From: Nothopassalora personata
Taxonomy: Eukaryota; Ascomycota; Dothideomycetes; Mycosphaerellales; Mycosphaerellaceae
Assembly (NCBI GenBank): GCA_033816765.1
Contig: CM066295.1
Coordinates: 868,001-932,000 of the forward strand
Length of the DNA stretch: 64,000 bases
Direction of reading: 5' to 3'
Every line of letters begins with the position of its first letter. Position 1 is the first letter of the stretch. The notes below the pieces were generated by a model. It had not been told where the DNA came from. It saw only the letters and a program-made list of their open reading frames with translations, and did not search any database. Of this stretch, positions 1 through 13,687 are shown in pieces. The translations under genes were made by a program, and so were the position numbers.

Positions 1-1114
1 GAGTCTCGAAGGCGGGCTGGAGCCCATCAGTCCGGGTCTAAGTAATAACGGTCGTGCATAGTACTGCTAAAGATTGGAACGCAGTCATCACCATCCCGAT
101 CTCTTGGCAAACTGCCCCCCCTATTGTTTCCTGCCCCATAGACCACCTCGTTTCAAGTCGTAGCACAAGCTCTTGAGTGGCTTTGGACCGTCCCACTTGT
201 GGTCGCACAGGACGACTCCAGTATTGCAGTTAGTGTTAATGATGTTCTTCGTACTGTGGTGGCGCTCCAGAAGCCGTTCGCCAGCAAGCTCAAGGTGGCA
301 CGTACGATATGTCAGAACCTCACGACTTCCTGATTTCGCAAGAAGCACATGTCGTCTGTGATGCGCACGTGCCACCCTCACATTCTCCTCCGGCAATGAA
401 GGCTCCTACAAGTATCCCTCGGCCTCGACATCACGAACTGACCGCATCTATGCCCTTAGTCGGCTCGACATCTTTACCCGCGGAAGCAGCAACGGTAACA
501 CTGCATCACCATGAAGGCCCCGTTCGTTCTTGCGGCCGTGGTGGCGGTCGCTTTCGCTGTCAGTGCCTCCACGCGTAGCCATCATCAACCATACTGATCG
601 TGTCCAGACCCCCACCCCGAACCACAACCGCCAACACCACATCGTCCCATGCCCAGATCCCGAAGCTCATACAAAACATCACGAAGTCATTGGCCTCGTC
701 GACACGTTAGAGCAGCGTACCCCACACGATCTGAGCGATCCCAAGGTGGCCATGAGTGAGGTAAGCATGAACCTAGCGGCGGATAGTTCTGCAGGTAGAG
801 GGCTGACGCGAGCACCGAAGCTGATCGAAGTGGTCGTCTAGTGGTCCAAAGCTTTCCACGATTGGCGTGACTACTTTGAGAAGTGGCAAGCCGCTTAGGA
901 TGGTGGGCAGTGAGGGATCTCGCGCACAGTCGTTACCGGAAGATAGCGTGTCCAACATGTAGCGCTCGAATCGAGTCCAAGCTTCCGACACGAAACCTCC
1001 AAGATCATCGTGCCGTCGTCTCTCCTTGCACGCTTCGCCGTCTGCACCAGGGAAGGTGACCACGTCATAATATCTTCCCATACCCATACTATATACAACC
1101 GTCACGCCAACTCT
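1..1114. other. No confident gene; candidate secreted ORF and open minus-strand stretch
   Basis: I could not assign a gene here. On the plus strand an ATG at 511 opens a 28-codon reading frame (stop at 595-597) whose first 20 residues, beginning MKAPFVLAAVVAVAFAVSAS, look like a secretion signal. The frame one base over stays open to 841 and reads like ordinary protein, so this may be a small secreted protein whose frame is broken or spliced in a way I cannot resolve. On the minus strand 773-1105 is open and also protein-like (contains DDLGGFVSEAWTRFERYMLD), without a recognised family. The two readings overlap and cannot both be fully coding. Confidence 0.3.
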
Positions 1115-3136
1115 CTACCCTTGCGCATTCCTCCCTGCCGCCTCTTCACTAGCCCTCTCATAACTCGTCCGATAAATATATACCCCTTCAATCGCACTAA
1201 CAATCCCCAACCCGAGCGCCGGTCCTGCCCAAAGTCCAATTAAATCCCAATGTAGTCCAAACCCAAGCCCAAACGAGACGGGCAGAGCAATGACATAGTA
1301 TGCGAAAAGATTGATGTAGCCTCCCGCCTCCTGCTTTCCAAGTCCTCGGAGGAGACCGTTACATTGTGCGGCAAGGGAATCGAAGAGTTGAAATGCTGCG
1401 CAGACGGGCAGAGTGGCGGCGGCCAGAGCTACGACGTCTGCTTCTGAGGTGTAGAGCCAGGGAATGTAGGAGCGGAGAGAGGCGAGGAGGACCATGTTGA
1501 AGACGCCGATGATCGTGCCCATGATGAAGGTGACTTTGGTTGTGACTTTTGCGGCCCCGGGAAGTCCAGCTCCGATCAAGTTCGCAACTCGCGTTGAAGC
1601 TGCAATGGAGAGCGGGAATGGCAGTTGATACGTCAAAACGGCCAAACTCTGCAGGACCGTGTTTGCAGCTAGATGCGTCGCACTAATCCTCGCAGACGCC
1701 AGAGTCAGGATCTCGAACGCGAGGAACTCCGCCATGACCATTACGAGACCCGGCAATGCGAGTCGAACCATCGGATCCCAGTTCGTGAACGCCTTGCGCG
1801 TGAAACCAGGCCAGCACTCGATGCCGCCCACGAAGCGGACGTAGAGGAAGAGAAGGAGTGGCATGAGACATTCAGTCACTACCACAGCGATCGGACACCC
1901 GATGAAGCCCCATTTGAAGACCCAGACGAAGAGGTAGTGCATCAGAATATTCAGCGGTGCCGCGATGAGTAGGACGTAGAGTGTTGCATCGAATCTTCCT
2001 TGGGCTTGGACGTATCGTTTCGAAGCTTCGAAGCAAGCATATCCTGGGGCTCCGATGATCAAGACCTTGAGGTATGCGCCCGCGAGCTCAGCGATCTCCC
2101 GTTCTGGCACGATGTAATCCAAGATTTCAGTCCCGGCCAGCCAGATGATGGCAATCGGAACCGTGATGGCCCAGAGGAAGAATACCATGCGCTGGAGGTA
2201 GAGGCCGACGAGTTTCTTGTTGCCCGAGCCGTACGCTTGCGCGCAGAGAGTGTCCAGAGATGTGGCGAGACCGTGGTAGACGGCGTAGCCAGTGATGTTC
2301 GCAGTCATTGAGCCCAACGAGACGGCGCCGAGTTCGTTCTTGCCGATGTGGCCAACCGTGAAGACGGAGGCGAGCGTGAGGGAGTTTTGCAGGATAAAGG
2401 TCAAGATCAGTGGACCAGAGTAACGACCCAGAACTTTTGCCTCGCGTTGCCAGGTTGTGCTGATTTGGCCGGCTTCCACTGCTTCTTCCCACTTTTTCGC
2501 AATGTTCTCCGGTGTGTCTTCACCACCGTATGGCGCAGTGGGATCGCGACCTGCCGGCAGAAGCGCCGTTGTCTCGGATGGTGTAATGCCGTCTTCCCCG
2601 TCGACTGCGACTGTGCTCTTCTTTCTCCCCGGAAAGCTCATGCTCAGCACTTTGCTCAAGCCATTGCCCTGGAAGCTCTCGCTCCCCCTCGTGTTTCGTG
2701 GGTGCTTTGGTGGAATGATATTGTTGTCTCTCAGCAGACTCCTCTCCTCGCCAAGAGCAGCCTCCCAGTCCTGCTCAACAGGCACTATCGACTCGGGCTG
2801 CTGCGTGCCCAGGAACGGCCGCGGAGTGGTAGCCATGTACGACGGGCGCCTGTAGTACCCCGTCATGGAATGTGGCCCCATATCCGGCATATCTCGTGTG
2901 TTCGTCCTGCTTAGCGGAGCTCCGAGTTCTCCTCCATCGTGTACATTAGAACTATCGTCCTCGGCGAACTCTCCATCCTGTAGATCGTGCGCGATCGACT
3001 CCTCTGCTATTGCCGCTATCCTGCTGTCGCCTCCATGCTGCGACCTGTAGCTTGTGCCGAAGCTTCGTGCCGTCTGTGGTGATTCACTGCGACCTCTATG
3101 GCCTGAGGGCGATTCGATAGGTCTGCTGTGGCTCAT
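1115..3136 (-). CDS. MATE family efflux transporter
   Basis: A 673-residue single-exon protein of the multidrug and toxic compound extrusion family, which exports organic cations and drugs across the plasma or vacuolar membrane in exchange for protons or sodium. About 225 hydrophilic, serine-rich residues precede the membrane part, as in fungal members related to yeast ERC1 and YDR338C. Then come two MatE halves, roughly residues 235-395 and 455-615, giving about 12 membrane spans. Family-like stretches include TLASVFTVGHIGKNELGAVS in the first half and AAQCNGLLRGLGKQ in the second. The start is the first ATG of the frame and is followed by a polar tail typical of this group. Substrate cannot be told from sequence. 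The gene ends 956 bp left of the NUP49 3' end, same strand. Confidence 0.9.
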   Translation of the reverse strand: MSHSRPIESPSGHRGRSESPQTARSFGTSYRSQHGGDSRIAAIAEESIAHDLQDGEFAEDDSSNVHDGGELGAPLSRTNTRDMPDMGPHSMTGYYRRPSYMATTPRPFLGTQQPESIVPVEQDWEAALGEERSLLRDNNIIPPKHPRNTRGSESFQGNGLSKVLSMSFPGRKKSTVAVDGEDGITPSETTALLPAGRDPTAPYGGEDTPENIAKKWEEAVEAGQISTTWQREAKVLGRYSGPLILTFILQNSLTLASVFTVGHIGKNELGAVSLGSMTANITGYAVYHGLATSLDTLCAQAYGSGNKKLVGLYLQRMVFFLWAITVPIAIIWLAGTEILDYIVPEREIAELAGAYLKVLIIGAPGYACFEASKRYVQAQGRFDATLYVLLIAAPLNILMHYLFVWVFKWGFIGCPIAVVVTECLMPLLLFLYVRFVGGIECWPGFTRKAFTNWDPMVRLALPGLVMVMAEFLAFEILTLASARISATHLAANTVLQSLAVLTYQLPFPLSIAASTRVANLIGAGLPGAAKVTTKVTFIMGTIIGVFNMVLLASLRSYIPWLYTSEADVVALAAATLPVCAAFQLFDSLAAQCNGLLRGLGKQEAGGYINLFAYYVIALPVSFGLGFGLHWDLIGLWAGPALGLGIVSAIEGVYIYRTSYERASEEAAGRNAQG

Positions 3137-4092
3137 GCCGGCTTTTGTGTTATGTACAGCTGCTCCCGTGGCGCTCGTCGGGGTCGTGTTTTATGTCTGC
3201 TTCGAAGGCAGATCGTTTCCAATATGAGCTATCGAATGCTGGTCAATAGAGATACCAAGATCGCTACGAATATGGACAAATGCAGGCGAGAGATGGAGAA
3301 CTACAGGTATCTGTTAGGTATCCCGCAGCGTCTGGCGTGCTTACGCCTGTATTGCTACACGGCAGCCACGTGCATATCACGCCCTTTGTGCCGGCGAGTG
3401 TGTCCTCTTGGGAATTGTCTCTAGGAGAAGAAAGCAAAGAGTCTGCGAACAATGTGGACCTACAGTAGCTGATGTCGTATGCGGCATTGGCGTCGTGACT
3501 AACACTATCTGCCGTAGTCCCAGCTCAAAATGATAAACACCGGGTTCTGCTTATCTCAGCATAGCCATTTGACGCTGACTCGAATATGACCCCTTTACAA
3601 CGCTGCCTTCAGCTATCCATCTCATGGTCGACATCCACGGCCTTCTCTTCACGCCCTAACCGGGGTAAATCTCCCAACAGCCTGAAACTCCCCATTACCT
3701 CCACTTAACCCAAGGCAACGCACGTTCCGCACACATTCACGACGTGGACAGATTTGGGAATCGCTTGATGGAGAGCGTCAAGCACGCAGTCGCTTTGCTT
3801 GAACGATACAAGCCGCTGGTGGTACGTCACCGGAATGTGGGACCGCTTTTTCGTGGCGGCCAAGCACTGAGATAGGCGTGTCCGCCAGCTAGGGACGTGA
3901 GATGGTGATACAGGAGGAGACTTGTGATGGTCTTCGCTGACCAGAACATTGATCGATATGATGATCTGTGATGTAACATCTGCCGCTCCTGTCAGCAGCC
4001 CGACTTCACCCTCGAACGCCTTCGCTAATGTCATTTTCCCCTCCTCTCGATCGACCTCCCACCGAACTCCGAGTGGACGCCGTATTTCCGTG
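3137..4092. other. Intergenic; possible short-chain dehydrogenase relic at its right end
   Basis: No complete gene is visible between the MATE start and the NUP49 stop. The minus-strand frame from 4034 begins MTLAKAFEGEVGLLTGAA, which resembles the start of the Rossmann fold in short-chain dehydrogenases (usually ...KVALVTGAASGIG). The glycine-rich loop is not continued in this frame. It could be a decayed gene, a first exon whose partner I cannot find, or chance. Confidence 0.3.
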
Positions 4093-5683
4093 CTAATACT
4101 GCCCTGACCTCAGGTTTCCGCCAAGACGACCAAGTACCAACTCATTGACACCATCTCTGCATTCTCCAACGACGCTAGCCACTCCTAGAATGCTCTCTTC
4201 GAAGCCTCGCAGCGTGTCTGCAAGCTCTCTGACTGTATCGTCACCACTTGCTTGCTGAGCACCACTCATGCCTGCCTTGCGCTGTGCCAGCGTCTGTGCC
4301 TGCATCACCGCCGAGCTCTCGATGACCTTCAGATGACTCTCGATCTCGGCGAGGTTATCTGCGTAGCCCTTCATCATGGCTTGGAGGTCGTGCGCCAATG
4401 GTGAGAAGTAGTCGCTGATCAGATCTGTGTCGTAGCCACTTGGTTCCTCGCTCTCTTTGGTAGTCGATGGTTGTTGTGGTCTTTGCTGCGCGAAGCCGCC
4501 GCCCAAGCTCATATTGCCCGAATAGTGGTACGCGGGAGGTAGTGCAAGGTTCTGCGCCAGGCGACCCAGACGTTCGAGATCGTTGATGTCCTTGTCGGTA
4601 TGCTTTCGCTGTGCCTCTACTCCGTATGCATCCGACACCAAGGCCTGCTCAACATCTTCCACCTTGCTCTTGATGAAGTCGACGTCTGGTGCGATGCTTT
4701 CAACCTTGTCGCCGTGTGACGGTAAAATTGCCTCACATTTCCTCGCGTATTCTTCTTGCGTCTGGATCATCTTGTCCATCGACTCCAATGTCTGCCTCAA
4801 TGGCTCGATGCAGTCTTCGAAGCGGGTGGTCGGCTTGAGATCGTCGAGGTTTACATTGGTTGCGCTGACGGTGTTCTGAGGGGTCGCACTCTGGCCCATG
4901 CTCAGTCGGCCGAAGGGTGTGTTTTGCATGCTGGCATTGTGATGTACTGACTGAAGGAGAGATGGCTGAGGCTGCGGCGCACCAAATAGGCTTCCGGGTT
5001 GATTTTGCGTCTGCTGCTTGTTCGCGCCGAAGAGACCGCCCTGTTGCTGTGCGGTGGTGTTGGTGGTGTTGGCGGTGCTACCGAAGAGCCCCGTTCCGCC
5101 GGTGGTCGAGTTGGTGGCCATGTTGTTCGCCGCGCCACCTCCGAGATTCCCAAACAACGATGGCTTGTTCTGTGTTGTGGTGTTGTTCCCGCCTAGAGCT
5201 CCTCCAAACAAGCCAGTACCAGTCCCGCGTGTCGTGTTCGACGTGGTGGCCCCGCCCGTGTTCCCAAACAGTCCTCCCCCCGTTCCTCCACCAGTGTTGC
5301 CGAACAGTCCTCCGCCTCCAGCAGGCGTGTTCTGTGTTTGCGCGGTGGAGCCGAACAGTCCGCCCGTCTGCTGAGGTTGACTCAGTGGTGTCGTCGTGGC
5401 CGCGTTGCCGAAGAGACTAGTCGTCTGTTGCGGTTGCGATTGTTGTGCAGTGGTGTTGCCGAAGAGGCTCGATGTGTTACTCGCTGGGTTTTGTTGCTGC
5501 TGCGCACTGCTCCAGATTAGCCGACACACATGCAATCACTGGGACAGGCGTTTGGTTGCAGCAGAACAAGGAGCTTATGGTGGTACAAAGGGCGGGAGCG
5601 AGGAATGTGGATGTCTAGACTTACAACAAACTGTTCGTCGCGCCCGTGTTCAACGACAGCGAGTTGGATCGCCCCGACGCCAT
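4093..5683 (-). CDS. NUP49: Nucleoporin NUP49 (GLFG-repeat), two exons
   Basis: Nuclear pore central-channel nucleoporin, partner of NSP1 and NUP57 in yeast (p58/p45 in animals). The joined product is 490 residues. Exon 1 is 5625-5683 and encodes MASGRSNSLSLNTGATNSL plus two bases; the intron (5507-5624) has donor GTAAGT and acceptor GCAG; exon 2 is 4093-5506. Joining restores an FA/FG context followed by a glutamine run. About residues 20-205 are GLFG, SLFG and LFGN repeats in a Gln/Asn/Thr/Gly-rich linker, which bind transport receptors. The rest is helical and predicted coiled coil (for example residues 235-300 and 375-480), the part that anchors in the NSP1 complex. The long open frame continues upstream of the acceptor to an ATG at 5535, but the short first exon gives a typical N-terminus, so I prefer it. 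Confidence 0.88.
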
Positions 5684-6246
5684 TTTGGTTCCCAGATTCT
5701 TTCAATGCGTGCGCCTGGGAAATGCGTGCAGCTGATAGGGTACAAGAAACTGCGGGTGGTTGTGTTGATGCTGTAAACACGCGGGACCGCGGGAAAGCTG
5801 AGCTGCTGCAGGACCGCGTCGAGTAGAATAGGGATTCACTTCACCATCTAGAACTAATCAACCATAGAATACACTATGTGACAACCTGATAAGCACACTG
5901 CTACGCTACCTCGTTCTCACTGCCGTCATCATTCCCATCACGTCCACCTCCTCTCCTGCATCTTTTACGGCCGACTGGAACCCGGCAAGACTCAGTCGCT
6001 TGTGCTCATGCTATATATTCGACTCATGCCCACACAGACGACCATGTTAGCGATCAGAAAGTGCAGCTCGAGGAAGGGCCACATTGACATGTTCACTCAG
6101 GATCAGGCAGCTACGGCACGGCCTGCACATGAGAGGCATCGAACCTTAACCTCAATGCTGCATTCCCGCATGTACAAATAGAGTACTGCAGGATAAAGCT
6201 TGGCAATGCCTCATCTCCATCAGGGAACTCGCCCCGTCGCGAACCA
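5684..6246. other. Intergenic between NUP49 start and PRMT5 end
   Basis: This 563-bp stretch should hold the NUP49 promoter and the PRMT5 3' untranslated region. I see no protein-like frame and no RNA gene in it. Confidence 0.5.
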
Positions 6247-8662
6247 TCACATCAAGCACGCATTCTTCCTACTCGAATGCAGCTCACTCGCCGCCAACCT
6301 CATCCTCTTCCCCTCAATCCTCCTAAACACTTCCACAAACCACTCGTACCACACCTTACGATCGTCCGTCATCCGCCACATACTCACCTCAATCTCCGCC
6401 CCATCAGGCACCGTCAAAGGCGTCTTTAGCGGGAAGAAGATTGGGAACCAGCTAATCATATCCTTGCATTTCTCGTCCATCGTTACGGGGTTAATGCTCA
6501 GCTCGATCTTCTTGCTGCCGTCGGCTGGGGCGTACAGCACGCTCTCGAAGTAGCCGGCTAGGCCGTGACATACACCGCGGTCCTGGGATTGGAAGGAAAT
6601 TTTGCAGGAGCGGGTGTTGTGTTCGTTCTTGCCGTCGCCGCCGGTCCAGCCGCCGTGGTCGGTGGCGCCGCCGGAGCGGATGAAGGCTTGAGTGAGGATT
6701 GGGGCGGGGACGGGGTGGGAGAATGACCAGGCTTCATTTACCGTGGGGATGCGGGTGCCGTCTGCGACTTTCTGAGTGCAGAGGTCATCGTATTGGTGGA
6801 GCATGACGACGGCGGGTAGCTCCCACTTGTCTGCGCCGGATCTGCCGAGGAGATCGCTGTAGAGTCTCTGACTGGCGATGGGGGTGAAGTGCGCGCTGTA
6901 ATTCTGGGGGATGTTGATGCCGTGATCGGGATGCAGGACATGCTGCACGCCGTCCAGACATTCTGGAGACAGCTCGTTGTCTGCGAAAGAGCCGAGCAGC
7001 TCGGAGACGAGGATGTCGACCTGCTTCACTTGACCATTGATCGTAGGGCCTGGCCATGTCCTCATGTCCGATTTGTAAATCAAGACTTTGTTGTTCCATA
7101 ATGGGTCGGTCGCGTTCCGTCTCTGAATCAGAACGTGTGCGTTTGGATTCTTCTCGACTGCACACATGGTGATTGGAATGCCAGTGGACTTGCTCGCACG
7201 AAGTGATCGCGTTACCAACGGACCTCGCCCGGCTCCAACGACGGCGACCACGATCTCCTTGTGTTCACCAAGCTTGGCGCGAAGATCTTTGAGCGCTGCA
7301 GCGACTGCCCTTTCGTACCATTCGTACTTGACGGGGTCTTTCTCAAAGACCTCGTAAGTGATGGACTCCAGGTTGTCGGTCAGCGGCTGGAGCGGCGACT
7401 GGATGTAATCTTGGTAACCCTGGCCAAAACGCTCGATAGGTGGTCGTGAGGGCTGCGTTTGCTGAAGGTGCCGGATGTAGCGAAGATGCGCGACGGGATT
7501 GACTGGCTTCTCTGCGGCCTTTGCGGCAGCTTCTGATGGCGTCGGCTCGAGTGAAGCACCCGCTGTTGTGTCTTGCCCGAGATGCTGGATAGGATCGACA
7601 TCGGCGAGGAGTATCCATGGTGGAAATCTCAGACGGATGAAGCGCGTGAGAAGCTCTTGATGGGCTTTAGATAGCACGGGCGACCCAGTGGCGTTGCGAA
7701 TGAAGCTTGTATGGGGGTAGACAAGCTGGCGTACAGGCTCGGAGTACCACCTCGATTGGATGTTCATGGTGGGAAGTTGACGTGGGAGCTCCAGTGCTGT
7801 GCGACGATATGATCAGTAATTGGACAACGAGTCTATTGCTAGCATAGGGTTCGTACCTGCTATGTTCAACCGATGTGCTGTGGTGGACATATTAAGGAAG
7901 CAGTGAATCGCTGAGGAGAGATAGAAAGGACTGACAAGGGGAAATCAACATACCTACTGTGAGCTTCGTGCTGTAGCTGCAAACGGTCCTAATGGTATTC
8001 CAGGTCTCCCAGCTGCCGAACAATTCTGGCTCCTGATCGTCATCCTCAGACAGATTCTGAACATACTGCGGCCTGGCGAGCTCTGACAGGTGGGCACCCT
8101 CACTTCCTTCCAGTTCCAGCTCGCCACTCATGGGCAGCAGAATCTGAAGCTGGATGTATGGGCCCAGACCTAAGGCTTCGAGCATGCAGCGAGCATACTG
8201 AACGGCATCTGAGCCCTGGATCGGACCGTGCACAAGCACATTGCTGACGCCACTGAACGCTGCATATGCAATCTCGATGTTGAAGACCTGCTTGCTGATG
8301 TGGGCAATCAGTGGATCGGACGATCCGAGATCGATCCACGGGCTGACGACACCGACCAGTGCGCTGTTGCTCTCTTCTGGCATTAGGTCTGAGTCTTCTG
8401 GCCAAAGAGGCGATATGTTTGGGAGGGGTACTGCATCGGGTGACTGACAATGCTCGAGATGCTTGGCATGTTCCGCGAGCTTGGCCAAGACTCTACTCTG
8501 GAAGTGTGGTGTGGTGATGGGCGCTGTCAGCAAGTCATATCCTGCCTGCTGTGCTGTGCCGAGGAGCTGACTCGTGACTGGGCCTTGCCTTTGAGACTCG
8601 TGGTGTCCGACGTAGAGGACATAGGGAGGGTCTTCTGGCGCGTCGAAGCCATTGGACGCCAT
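6247..8662 (-). CDS. PRMT5: Protein arginine N-methyltransferase 5 (Skb1/Hsl7 type)
   Basis: Type II arginine methyltransferase making symmetric dimethylarginine on histones and Sm proteins, using S-adenosylmethionine. Exon 1 is 7954-8662 and encodes the TIM-barrel N-terminal domain; exon 2 is 6247-7796 with the catalytic Rossmann fold and C-terminal beta-barrel. Splicing (donor GTATGT, acceptor CACAG, 157-nt intron) gives 752 residues and restores the conserved KLTVALELP stretch. Visible motifs, by residue in that model, are the SAM-binding VVGAGRG (about 422-428), the double-E loop SELLGSFADNE (about 501-511), and TYEVFEKDPVKY, whose phenylalanine (about 387) is the residue linked to symmetric dimethylation in the family. 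The intron could instead be two introns around a 19-codon exon (see findings). The gene shares a short upstream region with PRP43. Confidence 0.93.
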
Positions 8663-11269
<2,607 letters not shown>

Positions 11270-11914
11270 AGGTGCCTCAATACGAAAACATGATACCAAA
11301 GCCAGGACATAGATCACGATGCTGCTGACTTGCAGATAGCAAGCGATAATCCATCGATCCCAAAACATTGCTTGGATTTCGCTACTCTTCGCATTATACA
11401 CCCGTGTCATGATTCTCCTATCAGGCGCCAGCAGCGATCCCCCCTCTTCGAAAGCTGTCCAACCGCAAGGTTGACTCTTTCGTGTGTTTCTGAGCGGGCT
11501 TTTTTGCATGGGGTCGGCATCCGACTGGCGCAATGGGCTAGTACTGCTACCGTGCCACCTAACGCGCACTGGTGGCGTGCGAGGCGCAAGAGGCGGTGCA
11601 CCTGTAGAGAGGGCGCAAAGATGACATGTCAACGCCAGATGAGCTCGCCGTGGTTGACGACATATTCTCGCGCATCACCAGCCTACAAGAGTCAACTTCT
11701 TCTGGCAGGATTTCCGCGAAATTCTGATCGCAAAAGCCAGAGGGAACGACTCGTCAAGAAGAGACGGCCAACCGTACGGATGGCCCGAACAGAGGCACTA
11801 CAGCAGAAGCAAGACATGCACCACACCCATTGTGAAGCTGCGGCAACAATGTATTATGCTCGAACGCCTCCCTCTTGATAGAATACATTGAAGTTCTGCC
11901 ATACGACCTCAATC
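11270..11914. other. Intergenic, nothing recognised
   Basis: 645 bp between the tail-to-tail PRP43 and the next gene. Open frames exist on both strands (for example plus 11330-11878), but they are rich in Arg, Ser, His and Cys in the way of non-coding GC-rich DNA. No tRNA fold was found by eye. Confidence 0.4.
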
Positions 11915-12386
11915 CTACAGGTCAATCGAAATGCCCGGACGAGCGACATCAGAGCGCCAGTGATGCTTGTTGACGGGATCTTTCTGGTACAGGTTGACTT
12001 CGAAGAACTTGTTGTGAGCATCGCACTTGAAGTTCTTGAAGCTGTTCATTTCTTAGCTGATAATCACTTCGGGACTTGCGGCGAACCACTTACGTATTCA
12101 ATTTCTGGAAGTTGGCCTGCACCAAGGCGGCTTCAGTGATCTCCTTGGAAGGACCATCCTGGCCAGCAGTAGGCACGAAGTATCTCTTGCTCTCGAGTGG
12201 ACCGAAGTTGACCTGGCGGACCAGCTGAACGGCGAAGGGAGGGCCGAGATCAGACAGAGCCACGTCAATGCTGGTGGCGCTGTCATCAGTTTCGACCCAG
12301 TCCATAAAAGATTTGAATTTGGCTTCATGATCGAGTCGGCGAGACTTGTATGGCTTGTATGACTTGCAACAGAAGATGTCGGACAT
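11915..12386 (-). CDS. Small conserved-looking hypothetical protein, two exons
   Basis: I do not recognise the family. Exon 1 is 12094-12386, the intron 12042-12093 (52 nt, donor GTAAGT, acceptor ACAG), exon 2 11915-12041; the joined product is 139 residues. The splice restores a continuous reading FQKLNTFKNFKCDAHNKFFE and stops after ARPGISIDL. There is no signal peptide or membrane span. The N-terminus MSDIFCCKSYKPYKSRR is cysteine-bearing and basic, and the middle alternates hydrophobic and charged residues like a small globular domain. The start is the only ATG that gives this sensible N-terminus; the frame stays open farther upstream. Confidence 0.68.
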
Positions 12387-13010
12387 GATGAAGAGCCGCT
12401 TGAATGGGGAACGTGATGAAGGAAACCAGAATGAGGTCGAGGGCACTGCAGCTCTTATATGCATCACCCACTGCATAATTCGACCAGCCCGTACACGAAC
12501 TGACTCGCGACTGACTCTGCACCTCATTGCATACATGGCAACGATCGAGGATTGCGGGAAGTGCGAACGTCTTCTTCTGGCTATCGTACACCGTGAACAG
12601 ACTTCGCGCCAAGACATATCTTTGACTTTGAGGCCTACCACTAAAGTGAAAGCTTCATCCTGGTCAAGGCTCCCCGCAGCTCCGCTGCAATCTATCGACC
12701 ACAATTCATTCGACTTCACTTCTCTTTCCTCCCTCACGGCTGGGCCGTCAACATCTAGCCGCGTCCACTCTTTTACGCAGCTGAACGATTGTTCTTGATA
12801 GCCTTCTCTTCCCCGATCGGCCTGATTCCCATCCTCGCTTTGCACTCCTCCCGGTAGGATTCAAGGCTCTAGTCAAAACACCCCAGCGGGTCTCTGATCT
12901 CCAGTCAGAACCGTACTAGCTTAGACGAAGGAGAACACCAACAACACGATCAACGGTACTACCCTGTAGTTCGGCTCAGTTGGCTTCAGGCTGGCAGCGC
13001 AGAGTCTCGC

Positions 13011-13574
13011 TTGCCGCAATGGAGCTGGGAAACTACGGAAGCGCCTGCTGGTCAGGATGTCGAAGCGCGTGATGGAAGAAGGCCTAGTACTGCTTTACGT
13101 GTTGAGGGACAGCTGCCCCTCGTTCAGTCTTTATCGCCAAGCGAAATTCGGGACCGGATATCACCAGAACCTCCTGCACCTGTCGATGCTGCGCCGTCAG
13201 CCTCCTCATCAAATACCGTCCCACAGTCTGCAATCTGCAACGTCTGTGGAGTGAGCTTTGCCAAACCCTACCTGCTCCGGTATGCACCAGCGTTCGCCTT
13301 CGAGCACCCTCACTAGCTGACATTATTTCACAGCAAACACCTCAAGAAGCACAACAGACCGTTCGTGTGCACGATCGAGGAATGCGGGAGGACCTTCCAG
13401 TTCCGCAATGATCTATACCGACATAATGCCAGCGTCCATGATCAAGCCGGCTCAAGCTCGAACCGCCACTTCTGCCCGCACGCTGGGTGCAAATACTCTC
13501 GAGAAGCTGGCGACGGATTTGCGAGGAGGGAGAATTTCATCAGGCATATGAGAACGCAGCACGTTGGAAGATGA
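13011..13574 (+). CDS. C2H2 zinc-finger protein, 5' end unresolved
   Basis: A probable DNA-binding protein with three C2H2-type fingers. The exon ending at 13279 carries CNVCGVSFAKPYLLR; a 54-nt intron (13280-13333, donor GTATGC, acceptor TTTCACAG) joins it to KHLKKH, completing finger 1 (C-x2-C-x12-H-x3-H). Finger 2 starts CTIEECGRTFQ (C-x4-C-x12-H-x4-H). Finger 3 starts CPHAGCKYS and has a longer loop before HMRTQH, just before the stop. The upstream frame is open back to a TAG at 12870 without any ATG, so the start must lie in an earlier exon that I could not place; 13011 is only an arbitrary in-frame limit. The N-terminal part is Pro/Ser-rich and probably disordered. Confidence 0.62.
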
Positions 13575-13687
13575 TGGCTTGCAGTAAGGCTAAAGGAATG
13601 GAAAACCCATCGGTTCAACTGTGTTAACCTCTTGATCTGATCGTACTGCGTCCTATACGCGCCATCTGGCAGTGGATGCTACAGTTA

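Noticed and set aside
4917..5420. Plus-strand ORFs rich in Val, Pro and Cys opposite NUP49
   Set aside because: Their composition is what the complement of GLFG/Gln repeats produces; no independent support.
11490..11570. Possible tRNA-like segment with a T-run
   Set aside because: No acceptor stem pairing, no T-loop GGTTCGA and no anticodon arm could be made.
12090..12845. The full 251-codon minus ORF as one protein start
   Set aside because: The part upstream of 12386 has no protein character, while the ATG at 12386 gives a sensible start and the splice at 12094 extends the good text.
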